Shown here piece by piece: positions 32,332 to 41,801 of a stretch of 64,000 nucleotides of DNA; the first letter of the stretch is position 1; each line of letters begins with the position of its first letter. Source of the DNA: Anabaena sp. UHCC 0187 (GTDB lineage: Bacteria; Cyanobacteriota; Cyanobacteriia; Cyanobacteriales; Nostocaceae); contig NZ_VILB01000014.1 of the NCBI RefSeq assembly GCF_009712035.1, forward strand, positions 88,086-152,085. The letters are read 5' to 3'. A model generated the notes under the pieces. That model was not told the DNA's origin and did not search any database. It worked only from the letters and a program-made list of their open reading frames with translations. Position numbers and translations under genes: made by a program.

Positions 32332-33615
32332 ATGGAAAGACTGACAGTAAAAAACTTTCTAAACATTAAAGATATTGAATTTAATTTATCAAAAATAAAT
32401 ATTATTATCGGACAGCAAGCTAGTGGTAAAAGTGTAATTGCTAAATTAGTTTATTTCTTTAAAGATTTCTTTATTAAATATCGTTCTTCAATCCAGAATA
32501 AGCAAAAAAAAGCAGAATTTGACAGAAGTATAATTACAACTTTTAAAATCATATTTCCTGAATATTCTTGGAAAAATCAGGAGTTTCAAATTTTATATGA
32601 ATTTGATAGTTATTCCGTAGCTTTAAATAACCAAAAATTAGATGATAAGAAGTCTAAATTATCTTTAATATATTCTGAATATTTAGTTAACGTTCGCAGG
32701 AAAATTTTGAGCGAGTATAACAAAAAAACTATTGAATATGCAGAAAATAACCCTGAAAAAATAATTGAAGAATACTACAACACAATTTTCACTAAATATG
32801 TTCTTAGAGATGTTAATAGTCTTGACTTAATAACTTTTATCCCTGCTGGAAGATCGTTTTTTGCTAACTTACAAAATAATATTTTTTCCTTTTTATCAGA
32901 AAATATACTCATAGATTATTTTCTAAAAGAATTTGGTTCAGCTTATGAAAGAGTAAAAAATTTGTATCATGTTAGGAAATTAATTCATCAATTAAAGCCA
33001 AATGATTCAATTGATGAATTAATTAATCAGATAATAGTTGGTAATTATTCGTATGAAAAAGATCAGGACTGGATATTATACACTAACGAAACTAACAAAA
33101 GCAGAAGGACTAATTTATCACATTCATCTTCTGGACAACAGGAGGCTTTACCTATGACACTTATATTAGCTATTTTGCCTTTTATTAGCTCAACAACACG
33201 CCTTTTCATTATAGAAGAACCAGAAGCACATTTGTTTCCTACATCACAAAAACATATTGTAAGTTTAATTGGCCAGGTTTTTAATGCAACGGAAAAAAAG
33301 CATAAGTTTTTCATAACCACTCACAGTCCTTATATATTAACTGCTTTTAATAATCTAATTCAAGCAGGTAACACTTTGAAAGCATTAAGAGAGAAACCTG
33401 AACAAAATTATTTACTAGAAGCTTTATTTAAAATAGTTCCAGAAAATCAAACATTAGATATTAATGATGTTGCTGCTTACACCATCAAAAATGGCATGAT
33501 TGAAAGTTTGATCAATGAAGATAATAACTTGATTGATACAAATATCATTGATGAAGTATCCAACGAATTTAGTCAAGTGTTTGAAAAATTAATAGAACTT
33601 GAATTTGGAGAATAA
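32332..33615 (+). CDS. ABC/OLD-like ATPase, putative defence protein
   Basis: 427 residues from the ATG at 32332 (MERLTVKNFLNI). The P-loop IGQQASGKSVIAK is at about residues 27-39, the ABC signature SHSSSGQQEALP near 264, Walker B LFIIEEPEAHLFP near 286, and the H-switch FFITTHSPYIL near 325. A long charged insert lies between. There is no TOPRIM domain in this protein, unlike classical OLD nucleases, and the next gene five bases downstream encodes a small protein with a nuclease-like motif. Together they look like a two-gene ATPase-effector defence system, which is inference. Confidence 0.8.
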   Translation: MERLTVKNFLNIKDIEFNLSKINIIIGQQASGKSVIAKLVYFFKDFFIKYRSSIQNKQKKAEFDRSIITTFKIIFPEYSWKNQEFQILYEFDSYSVALNNQKLDDKKSKLSLIYSEYLVNVRRKILSEYNKKTIEYAENNPEKIIEEYYNTIFTKYVLRDVNSLDLITFIPAGRSFFANLQNNIFSFLSENILIDYFLKEFGSAYERVKNLYHVRKLIHQLKPNDSIDELINQIIVGNYSYEKDQDWILYTNETNKSRRTNLSHSSSGQQEALPMTLILAILPFISSTTRLFIIEEPEAHLFPTSQKHIVSLIGQVFNATEKKHKFFITTHSPYILTAFNNLIQAGNTLKALREKPEQNYLLEALFKIVPENQTLDINDVAAYTIKNGMIESLINEDNNLIDTNIIDEVSNEFSQVFEKLIELEFGE

Positions 33616-33620
33616 AATTT

Positions 33621-34058
33621 GTGGACTTAGATAAATGTTCCGAAAAAATAAGCCATAAAAATATATTAATAGAAGAAAAGAAAAGTAGTAAAATAGTCTT
33701 TACAAATGAAAATTCAATAGAAGTAACTAAAGTTCAAGTAGATGGCTGTTTAGATATTCAAGGAGTTAAATGTGATTGGTTACTAATTATCAATGAACCT
33801 TATATTGAAATTTATATAGAATTAAAAGGTTCTGATGTAGAACACGCTTTTAATCAAATTGAAAATACTATTAAAATTGTCTCAAAAAATTATAAAACAG
33901 TCCTCAAGTATTGCTATATAATCACAACTAGATGCCCTATAAACTCAGCACAAATTCAAGTTAAGGCAAAATCATTTAAAAAGAATTATAATGCAGTGCT
34001 AAAGGTAAAAAAAACAGGATCTAATGAAAGTTTTAATACATTCATTGTAGATAAATAA
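33621..34058 (+). CDS. Candidate PD-(D/E)XK nuclease partner of the ATPase
   Basis: 145 residues starting at GTG 33621, with GGAG ten bases upstream inside the end of the ATPase gene. Central strands read VDGCLDIQGVKCDWLLI then YIEIYIELKGSDVEHAFNQIE: an Asp on one strand, followed by E-L-K on the next, matches the D-(x)n-ExK core of PD-(D/E)XK nucleases. I do not recognise a named family. Five bases separate it from the ATPase gene, so both are translated from one mRNA. Possible role: effector nuclease activated by the ATPase. Confidence 0.6.
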   Translation: MDLDKCSEKISHKNILIEEKKSSKIVFTNENSIEVTKVQVDGCLDIQGVKCDWLLIINEPYIEIYIELKGSDVEHAFNQIENTIKIVSKNYKTVLKYCYIITTRCPINSAQIQVKAKSFKKNYNAVLKVKKTGSNESFNTFIVDK

Positions 34059-34176
34059 ATGTATTATTTATGATATTGTATACTATGACATGGAAATATA
34101 GGATTCAGATTTCAAAAGATTAATAATTGAAATGAAGTAAAATAATCAATATAAAATAAACTCTAACCTTCACCCT

Positions 34177-34581
34177 ATGCCCACTGAAACAGTAACTCTC
34201 CAAATCCCAGAAATTATCTATCAGCGATTAGTTAATACTGCTAATGCTACTCAACGTCCCTTAGAAGAAGTAATGCTTCATGCTTTGCAAGTTGGTAGTC
34301 CACCAGCATGGGATGATGTACCAGAGGAATTTCAAGCTGAAATTGCCGCATTAGATAAGCTAGATGACAATACTCTTTGGCAAATTGCCAATGGTCGAAA
34401 AACAGCAGATGATATGGACAGATATAACATCCTGCTTGATCATAACTCTAGGGGTATACTTACAGAAGTAGAACAATTAGAGTTGATGTCACTTCGACAT
34501 GAGGCTGATTTATTTATGTTATGTAAAGCCCAAGCAGCAGTATTACTCAGTTGGCGAGGGTATCGTCTATCAAATTCTTAA
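34177..34581 (+). CDS. Hypothetical protein paired with an HNH endonuclease
   Basis: 134 residues, soluble, beginning MPTETVTLQIPEIIYQRLVN. The first 45 residues look like a ribbon-helix-helix-like N-terminus (TVTLQIPEIIYQRL...RPLEEVMLHAL), and the remainder is helical. It precedes the HNH gene by six bases, and the pair is a recurring arrangement in cyanobacterial genomes. It may be a DNA-binding or antitoxin-type partner; no activity is proven. Confidence 0.75.
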   Translation: MPTETVTLQIPEIIYQRLVNTANATQRPLEEVMLHALQVGSPPAWDDVPEEFQAEIAALDKLDDNTLWQIANGRKTADDMDRYNILLDHNSRGILTEVEQLELMSLRHEADLFMLCKAQAAVLLSWRGYRLSNS

Positions 34582-34587
34582 ATTGTT

Positions 34588-35013
34588 GTGTCTACATATA
34601 TTTCTGAAAGTTTAAGACAAAAAATCATAGAGAGGGATAAATCACGTTGCTGTTATTGCTTGACATCTGAAGCAAATAGCGGTATTCCTATGACTTATGA
34701 TCATATTCACCCAGTTTCTAAGGGTGGAGAAACAACTTTTGAAAATCTTTGTTTAGCTTGTCGTTCATGCAACGAATTCAAAAGTGATGCAGTTGAATCT
34801 ATAGATCCTTTGAGTGGTGAAACTATACAACTATTTAACCCTCGTAAACAGAAATGGGCTGACCATTTTGGATGGAGTGCTGATGGTACAAGATTAGAAG
34901 GTATAAATGCTATTGGTCGCACCACAATAGTTAAGCTACGAATCAATAATCCAATCATTCTGATTGCTCGAAAGCGTTGGGTAATTAGTGGTTGGCATCC
35001 TCCTCTTGATTGA
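34588..35013 (+). CDS. HNH endonuclease
   Basis: 141 residues. The HNH core is RDKSRCCYCLTSEAN, MTYDHIHPVSKGGETTFENL and ACRSCNEFKSD: two CxxC zinc pairs flank the D-H and N motif. The C-terminal 60 residues are a conserved tail of these small cyanobacterial HNH proteins. The start is a GTG (34588). It shares an operon with the 134-residue protein upstream and may be part of the same accessory segment as the ATPase pair. Confidence 0.9.
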   Translation: MSTYISESLRQKIIERDKSRCCYCLTSEANSGIPMTYDHIHPVSKGGETTFENLCLACRSCNEFKSDAVESIDPLSGETIQLFNPRKQKWADHFGWSADGTRLEGINAIGRTTIVKLRINNPIILIARKRWVISGWHPPLD

Positions 35014-35186
35014 TAGTATGTAAACAATAACTTATACAGCATCTAAGTTAAAAGACAAACACTCAGGCTGTGTTACTACTGACTACTGTTGCAGTAACTC
35101 AGTGAATTCTGCTTTATGAATAGTCCTAAAAAAGTAGTACATTAAAAAGTGCATCTAGTAGCATTAAAATTTTGATTAAATCACCT

Positions 35187-35912
35187 GTGCGGAAAATCGT
35201 TATTGCCGGTAACTGGAAAATGTTTAAAACCCAGGCAGAATCCGCAGAATTTTTAAGCGGATTTTTGCCTCACCTAGAGGAAACCCCCTCAGTCCGAGAA
35301 GTGATACTGTTTCCTCCCTTCACCGACTTAAGCCTGCTGTCCAAATCTTTGCATGGTAGCCGTGTGAATTTGGGCGCACAAAACGTCCACTGGGAAGAAA
35401 GTGGAGCATATACGGGCGAAATAGCTGCCCCCATGCTTACGGAAATTGGTGTGCGTTATGTGATTGTGGGACATAGTGAAAGACGGCAATTCTTCGGAGA
35501 AACAGACGTAACTGTCAATCTCCGTCTCAAAGCTGCCCAAAAGCATGGACTCACACCCATTCTCTGTGTTGGGGAAACTAAACAACAACGAGACGCTGGG
35601 GAAACAGAATCAATAATTAGCACCCAATTAAAAAAGGATTTGCTAGACATTGATCAAACTAACTTGATCATTGCCTATGAACCAATTTGGGCTATTGGTA
35701 CTGGTGATACCTGTGAATCCAAGGAAGCAAATCGGGTAATTGGCTTAATTCGCAATCAATTGACTAATCCCCTCGTTCCTATTCAATATGGGGGTTCAGT
35801 CAACCCGAATAATGTTGATGAAATTATGGCACAACCAGAAATTGACGGCGCTCTCGTTGGTGGCGCTAGTCTAAAAGCTGATAGTTTTGCCAGAATTGTC
35901 AACTATCAATAG
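35187..35912 (+). CDS. tpiA: Triosephosphate isomerase
   Basis: 241 residues of the glycolysis/Calvin cycle enzyme that interconverts glyceraldehyde 3-phosphate and DHAP. Catalytic residues are visible: Asn and Lys in AGNWKMF, the His in [14 protein letters not shown], the Glu in [12 protein letters not shown], and the phosphate loop QYGGSVNP. I place the start at the GTG 35187 ([12 protein letters not shown]), as other cyanobacterial enzymes begin this way; a TTG five codons upstream is the alternative. folP follows 54 bases downstream on the same strand. Confidence 0.95.
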   Translation: MRKIVIAGNWKMFKTQAESAEFLSGFLPHLEETPSVREVILFPPFTDLSLLSKSLHGSRVNLGAQNVHWEESGAYTGEIAAPMLTEIGVRYVIVGHSERRQFFGETDVTVNLRLKAAQKHGLTPILCVGETKQQRDAGETESIISTQLKKDLLDIDQTNLIIAYEPIWAIGTGDTCESKEANRVIGLIRNQLTNPLVPIQYGGSVNPNNVDEIMAQPEIDGALVGGASLKADSFARIVNYQ

Positions 35913-35966
35913 TGGGGATTGGGGATTAGGGATAAATCAATTAAAAATTAAAAGTTAAAAAATTTC

Positions 35967-36812
35967 ATGTCTAACAACTTAACTATCCGAGATCACTGTT
36001 TTACCTGGGGAAAGCGGACTTATCTCATGGGAATTTTGAATGTCACCCCGGATAGTTTTAGTGATGGTGGTAAATTTAACACCACCTCAGCGGCTTTAAC
36101 CCAGGCACAAGCAATGGTGGCTGCTGGTGCTGATATCATTGACATTGGTGGACAATCAACCCGTCCAGGGGCGGAGCAAATCTCCCTAGAAGCAGAACTT
36201 GAGCGGGTGCTATCTGTTTTGGAGTTGCTACGTCCAGTCGTTGATGTCCCCATTTCTGTAGATACCACTAGAAGTGAAGTAGCTAAAGCAGCAATAAATG
36301 CTGGAGCAGATATAGTTAATGATATTTCTGCTGGGACATTTGACCCCCAAATGTTGCCAACTGTTGCTAGTTTAAATGTGCCGATTGTGTTAATGCACAT
36401 CCGAGGCAACCCGCAAACTATGCAAAAATTTACTGATTATGAAGATATAATTACTGATATTTATAACTTTTTATCCCAAAAAATTGCCGATGCTACACTT
36501 TTGGGAATTGAACACAATAAAATAATTATTGATCCTGGCATTGGTTTTGCTAAAAATCATGGGCAGAATTTAGAAATTTTTCGCCGCTTAGAATCGCTCA
36601 AAACACTCAATTCTCCGATTTTAGTAGGAGCATCTCGTAAAAGTTTTATCGGTAATATTCTCAACCAACCAGAGCCAAAAGCAAGGGTTTGGGGAACAGC
36701 CGCAGCCTGTTGTGCAGCGATTTTTAATGGTGCAGATATCCTCCGAGTTCACGATGTTCAAGAAATGCAAGAAGTCACTCTAGTAGCAGATGCTATTTTT
36801 CGTAATTCTTAA
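35967..36812 (+). CDS. folP: Dihydropteroate synthase
   Basis: 281 residues. DHPS joins p-aminobenzoate to 6-hydroxymethyl-dihydropterin diphosphate in folate synthesis. The signatures are LMGILNVTPDSFSDGGKF near the N-terminus, DIGGQSTRPGA, ISVDTTRSEVA, and IIDPGIGFAKNHGQNLE, with SRKSFIG near residue 221. It follows tpiA and may share its transcript. Confidence 0.96.
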   Translation: MSNNLTIRDHCFTWGKRTYLMGILNVTPDSFSDGGKFNTTSAALTQAQAMVAAGADIIDIGGQSTRPGAEQISLEAELERVLSVLELLRPVVDVPISVDTTRSEVAKAAINAGADIVNDISAGTFDPQMLPTVASLNVPIVLMHIRGNPQTMQKFTDYEDIITDIYNFLSQKIADATLLGIEHNKIIIDPGIGFAKNHGQNLEIFRRLESLKTLNSPILVGASRKSFIGNILNQPEPKARVWGTAAACCAAIFNGADILRVHDVQEMQEVTLVADAIFRNS

Positions 36813-36826
36813 CTACTCTTGCCTTA

Positions 36827-37690
36827 TTAATTAGCTCCATTACCGTTACCATTACCGTTACTAGATTTCTTGCCATGATTTTCTAGATTTGATGGATCAG
36901 AAATCAACTCCTGAAACATTTCGCTTGAGTTAGCAGGATCTACAAATACAATTTTTGCATTATTGCTTTCACCCAGTTTCTGACTAGCATCTACATAATC
37001 TTGGGCCACAAGATACCTTAAAATATCCTTACTTTCAGGGTGAGAACGCAAGGCTTCAGAAATTATTTCTATAGATGTTCTAGTTCCTTCCGCTCGTTTA
37101 ACTGCTGCTTGTCGTTCCCCTTCTGCTGCTTCTATAGCTGCCTTTTTTTTAATTTGTGCATTCTGTTGTTCTTCCATAGACTTGCGGACAGTTTCCGGTG
37201 GGGTGATGCTCTGAATATCCAAACGGATAATTTCAATTCCCCATGTGGCTGTAATGGGATTTAATACGCCTAATATGCTTCTGTCCATCTCGTCTCTAGA
37301 CATATTAGTATCCTCTAAAGAATTCTGGGCGATATTCTCCCGGAGGGTAGTTGTTGCTAAGTTGGCTAAGGCCTGTTGTAAATCATCAATGGCATAAAAG
37401 CTTTTTTCAATATCCTTGATGCGCCAGTAAAGAATTGCATCAACTTCTAAATAAACTCCATCCTGAGTAATTACATTTTGCGGTTTAATATCTAACAACT
37501 GCTCTCTGGTTGTATCCTCCATCACAATCTGATCAAGAATGGGAACAATAAAACTAAGTCCAGGATTGAGTTTGCGATGATACCGCCCCAATCGTTCAAC
37601 TAAAGCAACATTCCCTTGATTTACCATCTTTGCAGATGCCAAGGCATAACCTACTAGAGCTAAAAATATGATAAAAAAGATTGGGTCCAT
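36827..37690 (-). CDS. SPFH/band 7 (stomatin-like, slipin) membrane protein
   Basis: 287 residues with one N-terminal membrane segment (about 2-20) followed by the SPFH domain: GNVALVERLGRYHRKLNPGL, TREQLLDIKPQNVITQDGV and YAIDDLQQALANLATTTLRE. A coiled AAEGERQAAVKRAEG segment lies near residue 195. Such proteins form membrane microdomain rings and regulate membrane proteases. No partner NfeD gene is adjacent. The C-terminus is a low-complexity NGNGNGNG tail encoded by hexamer repeats, similar to the one in glsF. It converges with folP. Confidence 0.9.
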   Translation of the reverse strand: MDPIFFIIFLALVGYALASAKMVNQGNVALVERLGRYHRKLNPGLSFIVPILDQIVMEDTTREQLLDIKPQNVITQDGVYLEVDAILYWRIKDIEKSFYAIDDLQQALANLATTTLRENIAQNSLEDTNMSRDEMDRSILGVLNPITATWGIEIIRLDIQSITPPETVRKSMEEQQNAQIKKKAAIEAAEGERQAAVKRAEGTRTSIEIISEALRSHPESKDILRYLVAQDYVDASQKLGESNNAKIVFVDPANSSEMFQELISDPSNLENHGKKSSNGNGNGNGAN

Positions 37691-38020
37691 TATATTCTCC
37701 TCTTTCAGCTTTGGGCAAAATTGATTGTTAGGGTTATGTTTATAACTTGTATTAACTTTAAATTAAAATGGTTTAAGTGCGTAATTTTCTAATTAGTAAC
37801 TGTAATAAACCTGCGCTCACATTATAGGCGATCGCCACACCCCTAATCATTAATTGCCGAAAAAAGATTACCCAATCACTAGGAGAACATACAGGCATCA
37901 TTAAAATCATACCCCAAAGCAATTTCCAGTCTCTTCCCGTTGCCCCGTTCCTTGCTATATCTCTATTGTGGGGCTAGATTTTTTGATAGGAAACCTAGAA
38001 AACCAAGTTTTAGGCCTAAC
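37691..38020. other. Non-coding region upstream of the SPFH gene
   Basis: 330 bases with no gene. A HIP1-type gcgatcgcc is present near 37827-37836. The SPFH promoter must lie at the left part. Confidence 0.5.
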
Positions 38021-39454
38021 CTAAAATCCAAAGAATAATCTAACAATCCCCAAGATAGTACCCAGAGGACCAGCTACAGTATTGACTCTATCACCAGTTT
38101 TGGCTAACCCGTTACGATCAACTACTACAACATCATTGTTGCGAAGGATCGGATTTGTTTCCTCGTTAATTCCTTTAGACAAATCTACCTTAACTGGACG
38201 TTTACTAACAGTACCATTAGAGTTGAGACGAATCAGTTCTACACTTCCTCTACTGGCTCTACCATCATTGAAACCACCAGCCGCTAATAATGCCTGATTT
38301 AAAGAACTATTGGGTTGTAGTTTGACTGCACCTGGCCTTTTCACTTCACCGACTACACCCACTTCAATAGTATTTGGGGACAAAGTAGTTGTAGCCAATT
38401 GGGTAGATTCAGCAGCACTAATATCCGTAGCTGTAGGAATGATAATAGTATCGCCATCCTGCACCACTATGTCTTGATTGATATCACCACTTTGTAGTAA
38501 TTCCCATAAGTTGATATCTATAGTTTGTTCTGTACCAGTGCGGGTAGGACGGCGTAATTTAATCTTACGAACATCCGCAAGGGACGTAATTCCCCCGGCT
38601 AGTTGCAAACTCCGCATCACAGTTGGTAAACCACCACCAGCACCACCATCTTGTGCTCCACCTGCATTTCCAGGGGTGACAAGATAAGAACCAGGACGGT
38701 AAACTTGACCAATTACCACCACTGTGCGCGGTGAAGTTTGACTAGCGGCAAAGTTAGCTGAAAATAAATTTCGGGCTTCAGCAACATTCAGACTGGCAGC
38801 GGTGGGGACAATAATCGTATCTCCATCTCGTAAGGTAATCTCCTGGGATATTCTGCCTGTTTGCGTCAATTCCTTTAAGTCCAGCGAGACTGTCTGCTCC
38901 CCAGAACGTCCTACTTTGCGGCGTAATTGTACTTGAGTCACATCTGCTGCTAGTGTTACCCCTTGGGCTACTGTTAGTGCTGCTAATACTGTGGGGTATT
39001 GTACACCAGGGTTATTCCCTGCTCCTCCTTCTAAGCTGAGAGTATAAGCTCCTGGTCTTGTTACTTCACCAGCGACAAATACATTAATGGGACGCGGTGA
39101 TAATAAGTTGACAGAAATCAGGGGGCGTTTGAGAAAGCGAGCATATCTTTTAGCAATTTTATCAGCAGCCTGTTCAGTGCTTAAGCCTGACACAGGGACA
39201 CTACCAATTAAAGGCATATTAATGGCACCACCCGGAGGAATTTGATATTCACCAGTATATTCTGGGACTTCAAATACATTTACTCGGATGCGATCGCCAC
39301 CGCCTAATAAGTAATCTGTAGCTATATTGGATGTTGATTTTGCTGGCTGTTTTTGCGCCAAACTCACAGATGGCAAAGCAATATTGACAGTTGTTAGCAA
39401 TGCTAAACCCAGAGTTGAATGGGTGAGAACTTTACACAAATTTTTATTAAGCAT
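38021..39454 (-). CDS. Polysaccharide biosynthesis/export protein with SLBB domains (Wza/OPX family)
   Basis: 477 residues with a signal peptide (about 1-33). The poly-export domain follows, with DYLLGGGDRIRVNVFEVPEY and PPGGAINMPLIGSVPVSGL, and then three SLBB repeats: VFVAGEVTRPGAYTL, VVVIGQVYRPGSYLV and VGVVGEVKRPGAVKL. Proteins of this kind form the outer-membrane channel or periplasmic gate for exopolysaccharide export. No Wzx/Wzy-type genes are adjacent. The start is at 39454, with AGGTAAAT just upstream. Confidence 0.92.
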   Translation of the reverse strand: MLNKNLCKVLTHSTLGLALLTTVNIALPSVSLAQKQPAKSTSNIATDYLLGGGDRIRVNVFEVPEYTGEYQIPPGGAINMPLIGSVPVSGLSTEQAADKIAKRYARFLKRPLISVNLLSPRPINVFVAGEVTRPGAYTLSLEGGAGNNPGVQYPTVLAALTVAQGVTLAADVTQVQLRRKVGRSGEQTVSLDLKELTQTGRISQEITLRDGDTIIVPTAASLNVAEARNLFSANFAASQTSPRTVVVIGQVYRPGSYLVTPGNAGGAQDGGAGGGLPTVMRSLQLAGGITSLADVRKIKLRRPTRTGTEQTIDINLWELLQSGDINQDIVVQDGDTIIIPTATDISAAESTQLATTTLSPNTIEVGVVGEVKRPGAVKLQPNSSLNQALLAAGGFNDGRASRGSVELIRLNSNGTVSKRPVKVDLSKGINEETNPILRNNDVVVVDRNGLAKTGDRVNTVAGPLGTILGIVRLFFGF

Positions 39455-40034
39455 ATTTACCTGAGACTTTGAAGATGAGGATATTTACAGTTATTCTGAA
39501 ACATTTTTGCGTTGAGTCTACTTAAGCATCGCAGTGGCTCAACAATTTTATTTTCTAATAAATCTTTAGTTTTCCGGACATAAATAATTTGTTGATTGGG
39601 GATATTGATTTTAATTTTTCCATAAAGTCAGTTCATATTTTAACTTATTTCTGCAATTAAATTTTCAAGATTTATAATAATTTTGGATTCTATATTTATG
39701 ATTTTTGCCAATATACACTTTTAAAAATATAGAACCCATAATTTTATTGAAAACTCACTTATCTATTTACTTAATCTTCTCGTGTATTTGCGTTTTCCTT
39801 TCCTCCTTTTTATTTCATAAGTGACCATAAATTTTTATAATTTTGCTCAAATCTCTCAATATATTGATTGGTGATTTTACAAATATTTTGACTTTTTTGC
39901 TTCTGAATTCTGACAAACATAGTAACATAAATTGCGTATCCGCCAACTAATTAAGTTGTAAATATAGCAGTATTGCTAGGAATAAAATTACTACTTATGG
40001 CTGATTTATTCCTCTTGCTTCCTGCCTTCTTGTA
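39455..40034. other. Long AT-rich non-coding spacer upstream of the SLBB gene
   Basis: 580 bases, AT-rich, no gene. It would contain the SLBB gene promoter and the terminator of the ABC gene. No repeat family found. Confidence 0.5.
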
Positions 40035-41018
40035 CTAATTAAGGGGATGAGTTCGGGTTTGAATCTGGTGGATAAAAAACTCTTCTAGAGATTGACGTGA
40101 TAAATTCATCGTGATAATTTTTCCTCCCATCAAGCGAAGACTAGCTAAAAAATCATAGTAATCTTCTTGGAGTATGCCTTGCCAAGAACCATCAGCCCCA
40201 AATTGTAAACTACCGATCCATTTTTTCAATATTTCCCCGTCTCCACCTTGACCTTTGACATGATATGTGGTTTGATTTCCTAAAAGTTCTTTGAGAGAAC
40301 CAGAACAGATTAATTCTCCTTGGGCAAGAATAGCCACGCGATCACAAATTTGTTCGACTTCACTCAGCACATGACTATTAAAAAATATGGTTTTACCAGA
40401 TGCTTTCAAAGCCAGAATAATTTCTCGCATTTGATAGCGTCCCAAGGGATCAAGTCCAGACATGGGTTCATCTAAAAAAACCAAATCTGGATCATTAATT
40501 AATGCCTGAGCCATTCCTACGCGCTGAAGCATTCCTTTGGAATAGCGCCGCATTTGCTTTTTGCGAGCATCGGCTTGGGATAAACCGACTAATTCCAGTA
40601 ATTGGGGAATGCGTTGATGTTGTAACTTTTGGGGAATTTGAAATAAACCTGCTGTTAACTGCAAAAATTCCCAGCCACTGAGATAGTCGTATAAATAGGA
40701 ATTTTCTGGCAGGTAGCCAATATGTTGCTTGACAGAGCGATCGCCTATGGGTTTACCTAACAATAATCCCCGTCCAGAGGTGGGACGGATAATTCCCAGC
40801 AACAATTTTAACAATGTGGTTTTACCCGCACCATTGGGACCCAACAAGCCAAAGGTTTCTCCTGGGTACACTTGTAAAGAACAGTTTTTGAGAGATACAA
40901 CTTTTTGATTGAGCCAAAATCCCGTGCGATAAACTTTTCGCAATTCAGAAGTCAGGACTACAGGTTGTTTATCTAAGGGATTTTGTTGAGAATCGGGGTT
41001 GTCTGCAACAGAATTCAT
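40035..41018 (-). CDS. ABC transporter ATP-binding protein (export type)
   Basis: 327 residues. Walker A is LLGPNGAGKTTLLKLL (about residues 56-71), the signature RYSKGMLQRVGMAQAL is near 158, and Walker B DPDLVFLDEPMSGLDPLG near 180. The C-terminal 90 residues are the regulatory extension common in type II exporters. No permease gene is next to it, so its transported substrate is unknown. It lies downstream of hisB, 65 bases away. Confidence 0.9.
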   Translation of the reverse strand: MNSVADNPDSQQNPLDKQPVVLTSELRKVYRTGFWLNQKVVSLKNCSLQVYPGETFGLLGPNGAGKTTLLKLLLGIIRPTSGRGLLLGKPIGDRSVKQHIGYLPENSYLYDYLSGWEFLQLTAGLFQIPQKLQHQRIPQLLELVGLSQADARKKQMRRYSKGMLQRVGMAQALINDPDLVFLDEPMSGLDPLGRYQMREIILALKASGKTIFFNSHVLSEVEQICDRVAILAQGELICSGSLKELLGNQTTYHVKGQGGDGEILKKWIGSLQFGADGSWQGILQEDYYDFLASLRLMGGKIITMNLSRQSLEEFFIHQIQTRTHPLN

Positions 41019-41083
41019 GGCCGTAAAACTACCAACTACTGACTATTTAGAGCTAACTACAATTTAACCGATGTCGGGAATTT

Positions 41084-41689
41084 TCATAACACACCTTTAG
41101 AACTAGGAATTGTTTCCCCGCGACGGGGATCAATCTCTACCGCGATTCGCATGGCTCTAGCCAAGGCTTTAAATGTGGCTTCAATAATATGATGGGAATT
41201 AATTCCATCCAATTGGCGAATGTGTAAAGTCATTTGGCTATGATTTACCAAGGCCACAAAAAACTCCCGGACTAACTGTGTATCATAAGTCCCCACTCGT
41301 TGAGTAGGAATTTCTAAACCATAACTGAGATGAGGTCTACCAGAGAAGTCTAAAGCAACTTGGACTAAGGCTTCATCTAAGGGAGCGAGAAAATTCCCAA
41401 AGCGGACAATTCCTTTTTTGCTACCCAAAGCTTGAAATAAAGCTTGTCCTAAAGTAATTCCCACATCTTCGTTAGTGTGGTGATCATCAATTTCCCAATC
41501 ACCTTTAGCTTGAATATCCAAATCAAATAACCCATGAGAGGCAATTTGATGGAGCATATGATCTAAAAAGGGAATACCTGTGGAAACTTTACATATCCCT
41601 GTACCATCCAGGTTGATGGTGACATGAACATTAGTTTCACCAGTGGTGCGGTGAACTGAAGCTATCCGAGAAGTTTGTTTGTTGGTCAT
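41084..41689 (-). CDS. hisB: Imidazoleglycerol-phosphate dehydratase
   Basis: 201 residues: dehydration of imidazole glycerol phosphate in histidine synthesis. Metal-binding motifs are [24 protein letters not shown] and [14 protein letters not shown] near the C-terminus; length is normal for the monofunctional enzyme. The ATG at 41689 is embedded in a heptamer repeat (ctgacaaatgacc), with no Shine-Dalgarno sequence visible. Confidence 0.97.
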   Translation of the reverse strand: MTNKQTSRIASVHRTTGETNVHVTINLDGTGICKVSTGIPFLDHMLHQIASHGLFDLDIQAKGDWEIDDHHTNEDVGITLGQALFQALGSKKGIVRFGNFLAPLDEALVQVALDFSGRPHLSYGLEIPTQRVGTYDTQLVREFFVALVNHSQMTLHIRQLDGINSHHIIEATFKALARAMRIAVEIDPRRGETIPSSKGVL

Positions 41690-41797
41690 TTGTCAGTTAT
41701 TAATTGTCAGTTGTTAGTTGTCCGTTGTCCGTTGTTAGTTGCAATGGGGAAGAGGCAATAGGCAAGAAATATTCCCCCTGCTCCCTGCCCCCTGCCT
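41690..41797. repeat. Heptamer STRR tract upstream of hisB, plus CTCCCTG repeats
   Basis: On the minus strand, (A)ACTGACA and AACGGAC heptamers cover 41690-41745. On the plus strand the tract contains ctccctg and ccccctg (41776-41797). The hisB start codon is inside the tract. Confidence 0.85.
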
Positions 41798-41801
41798 TTT
41801 A

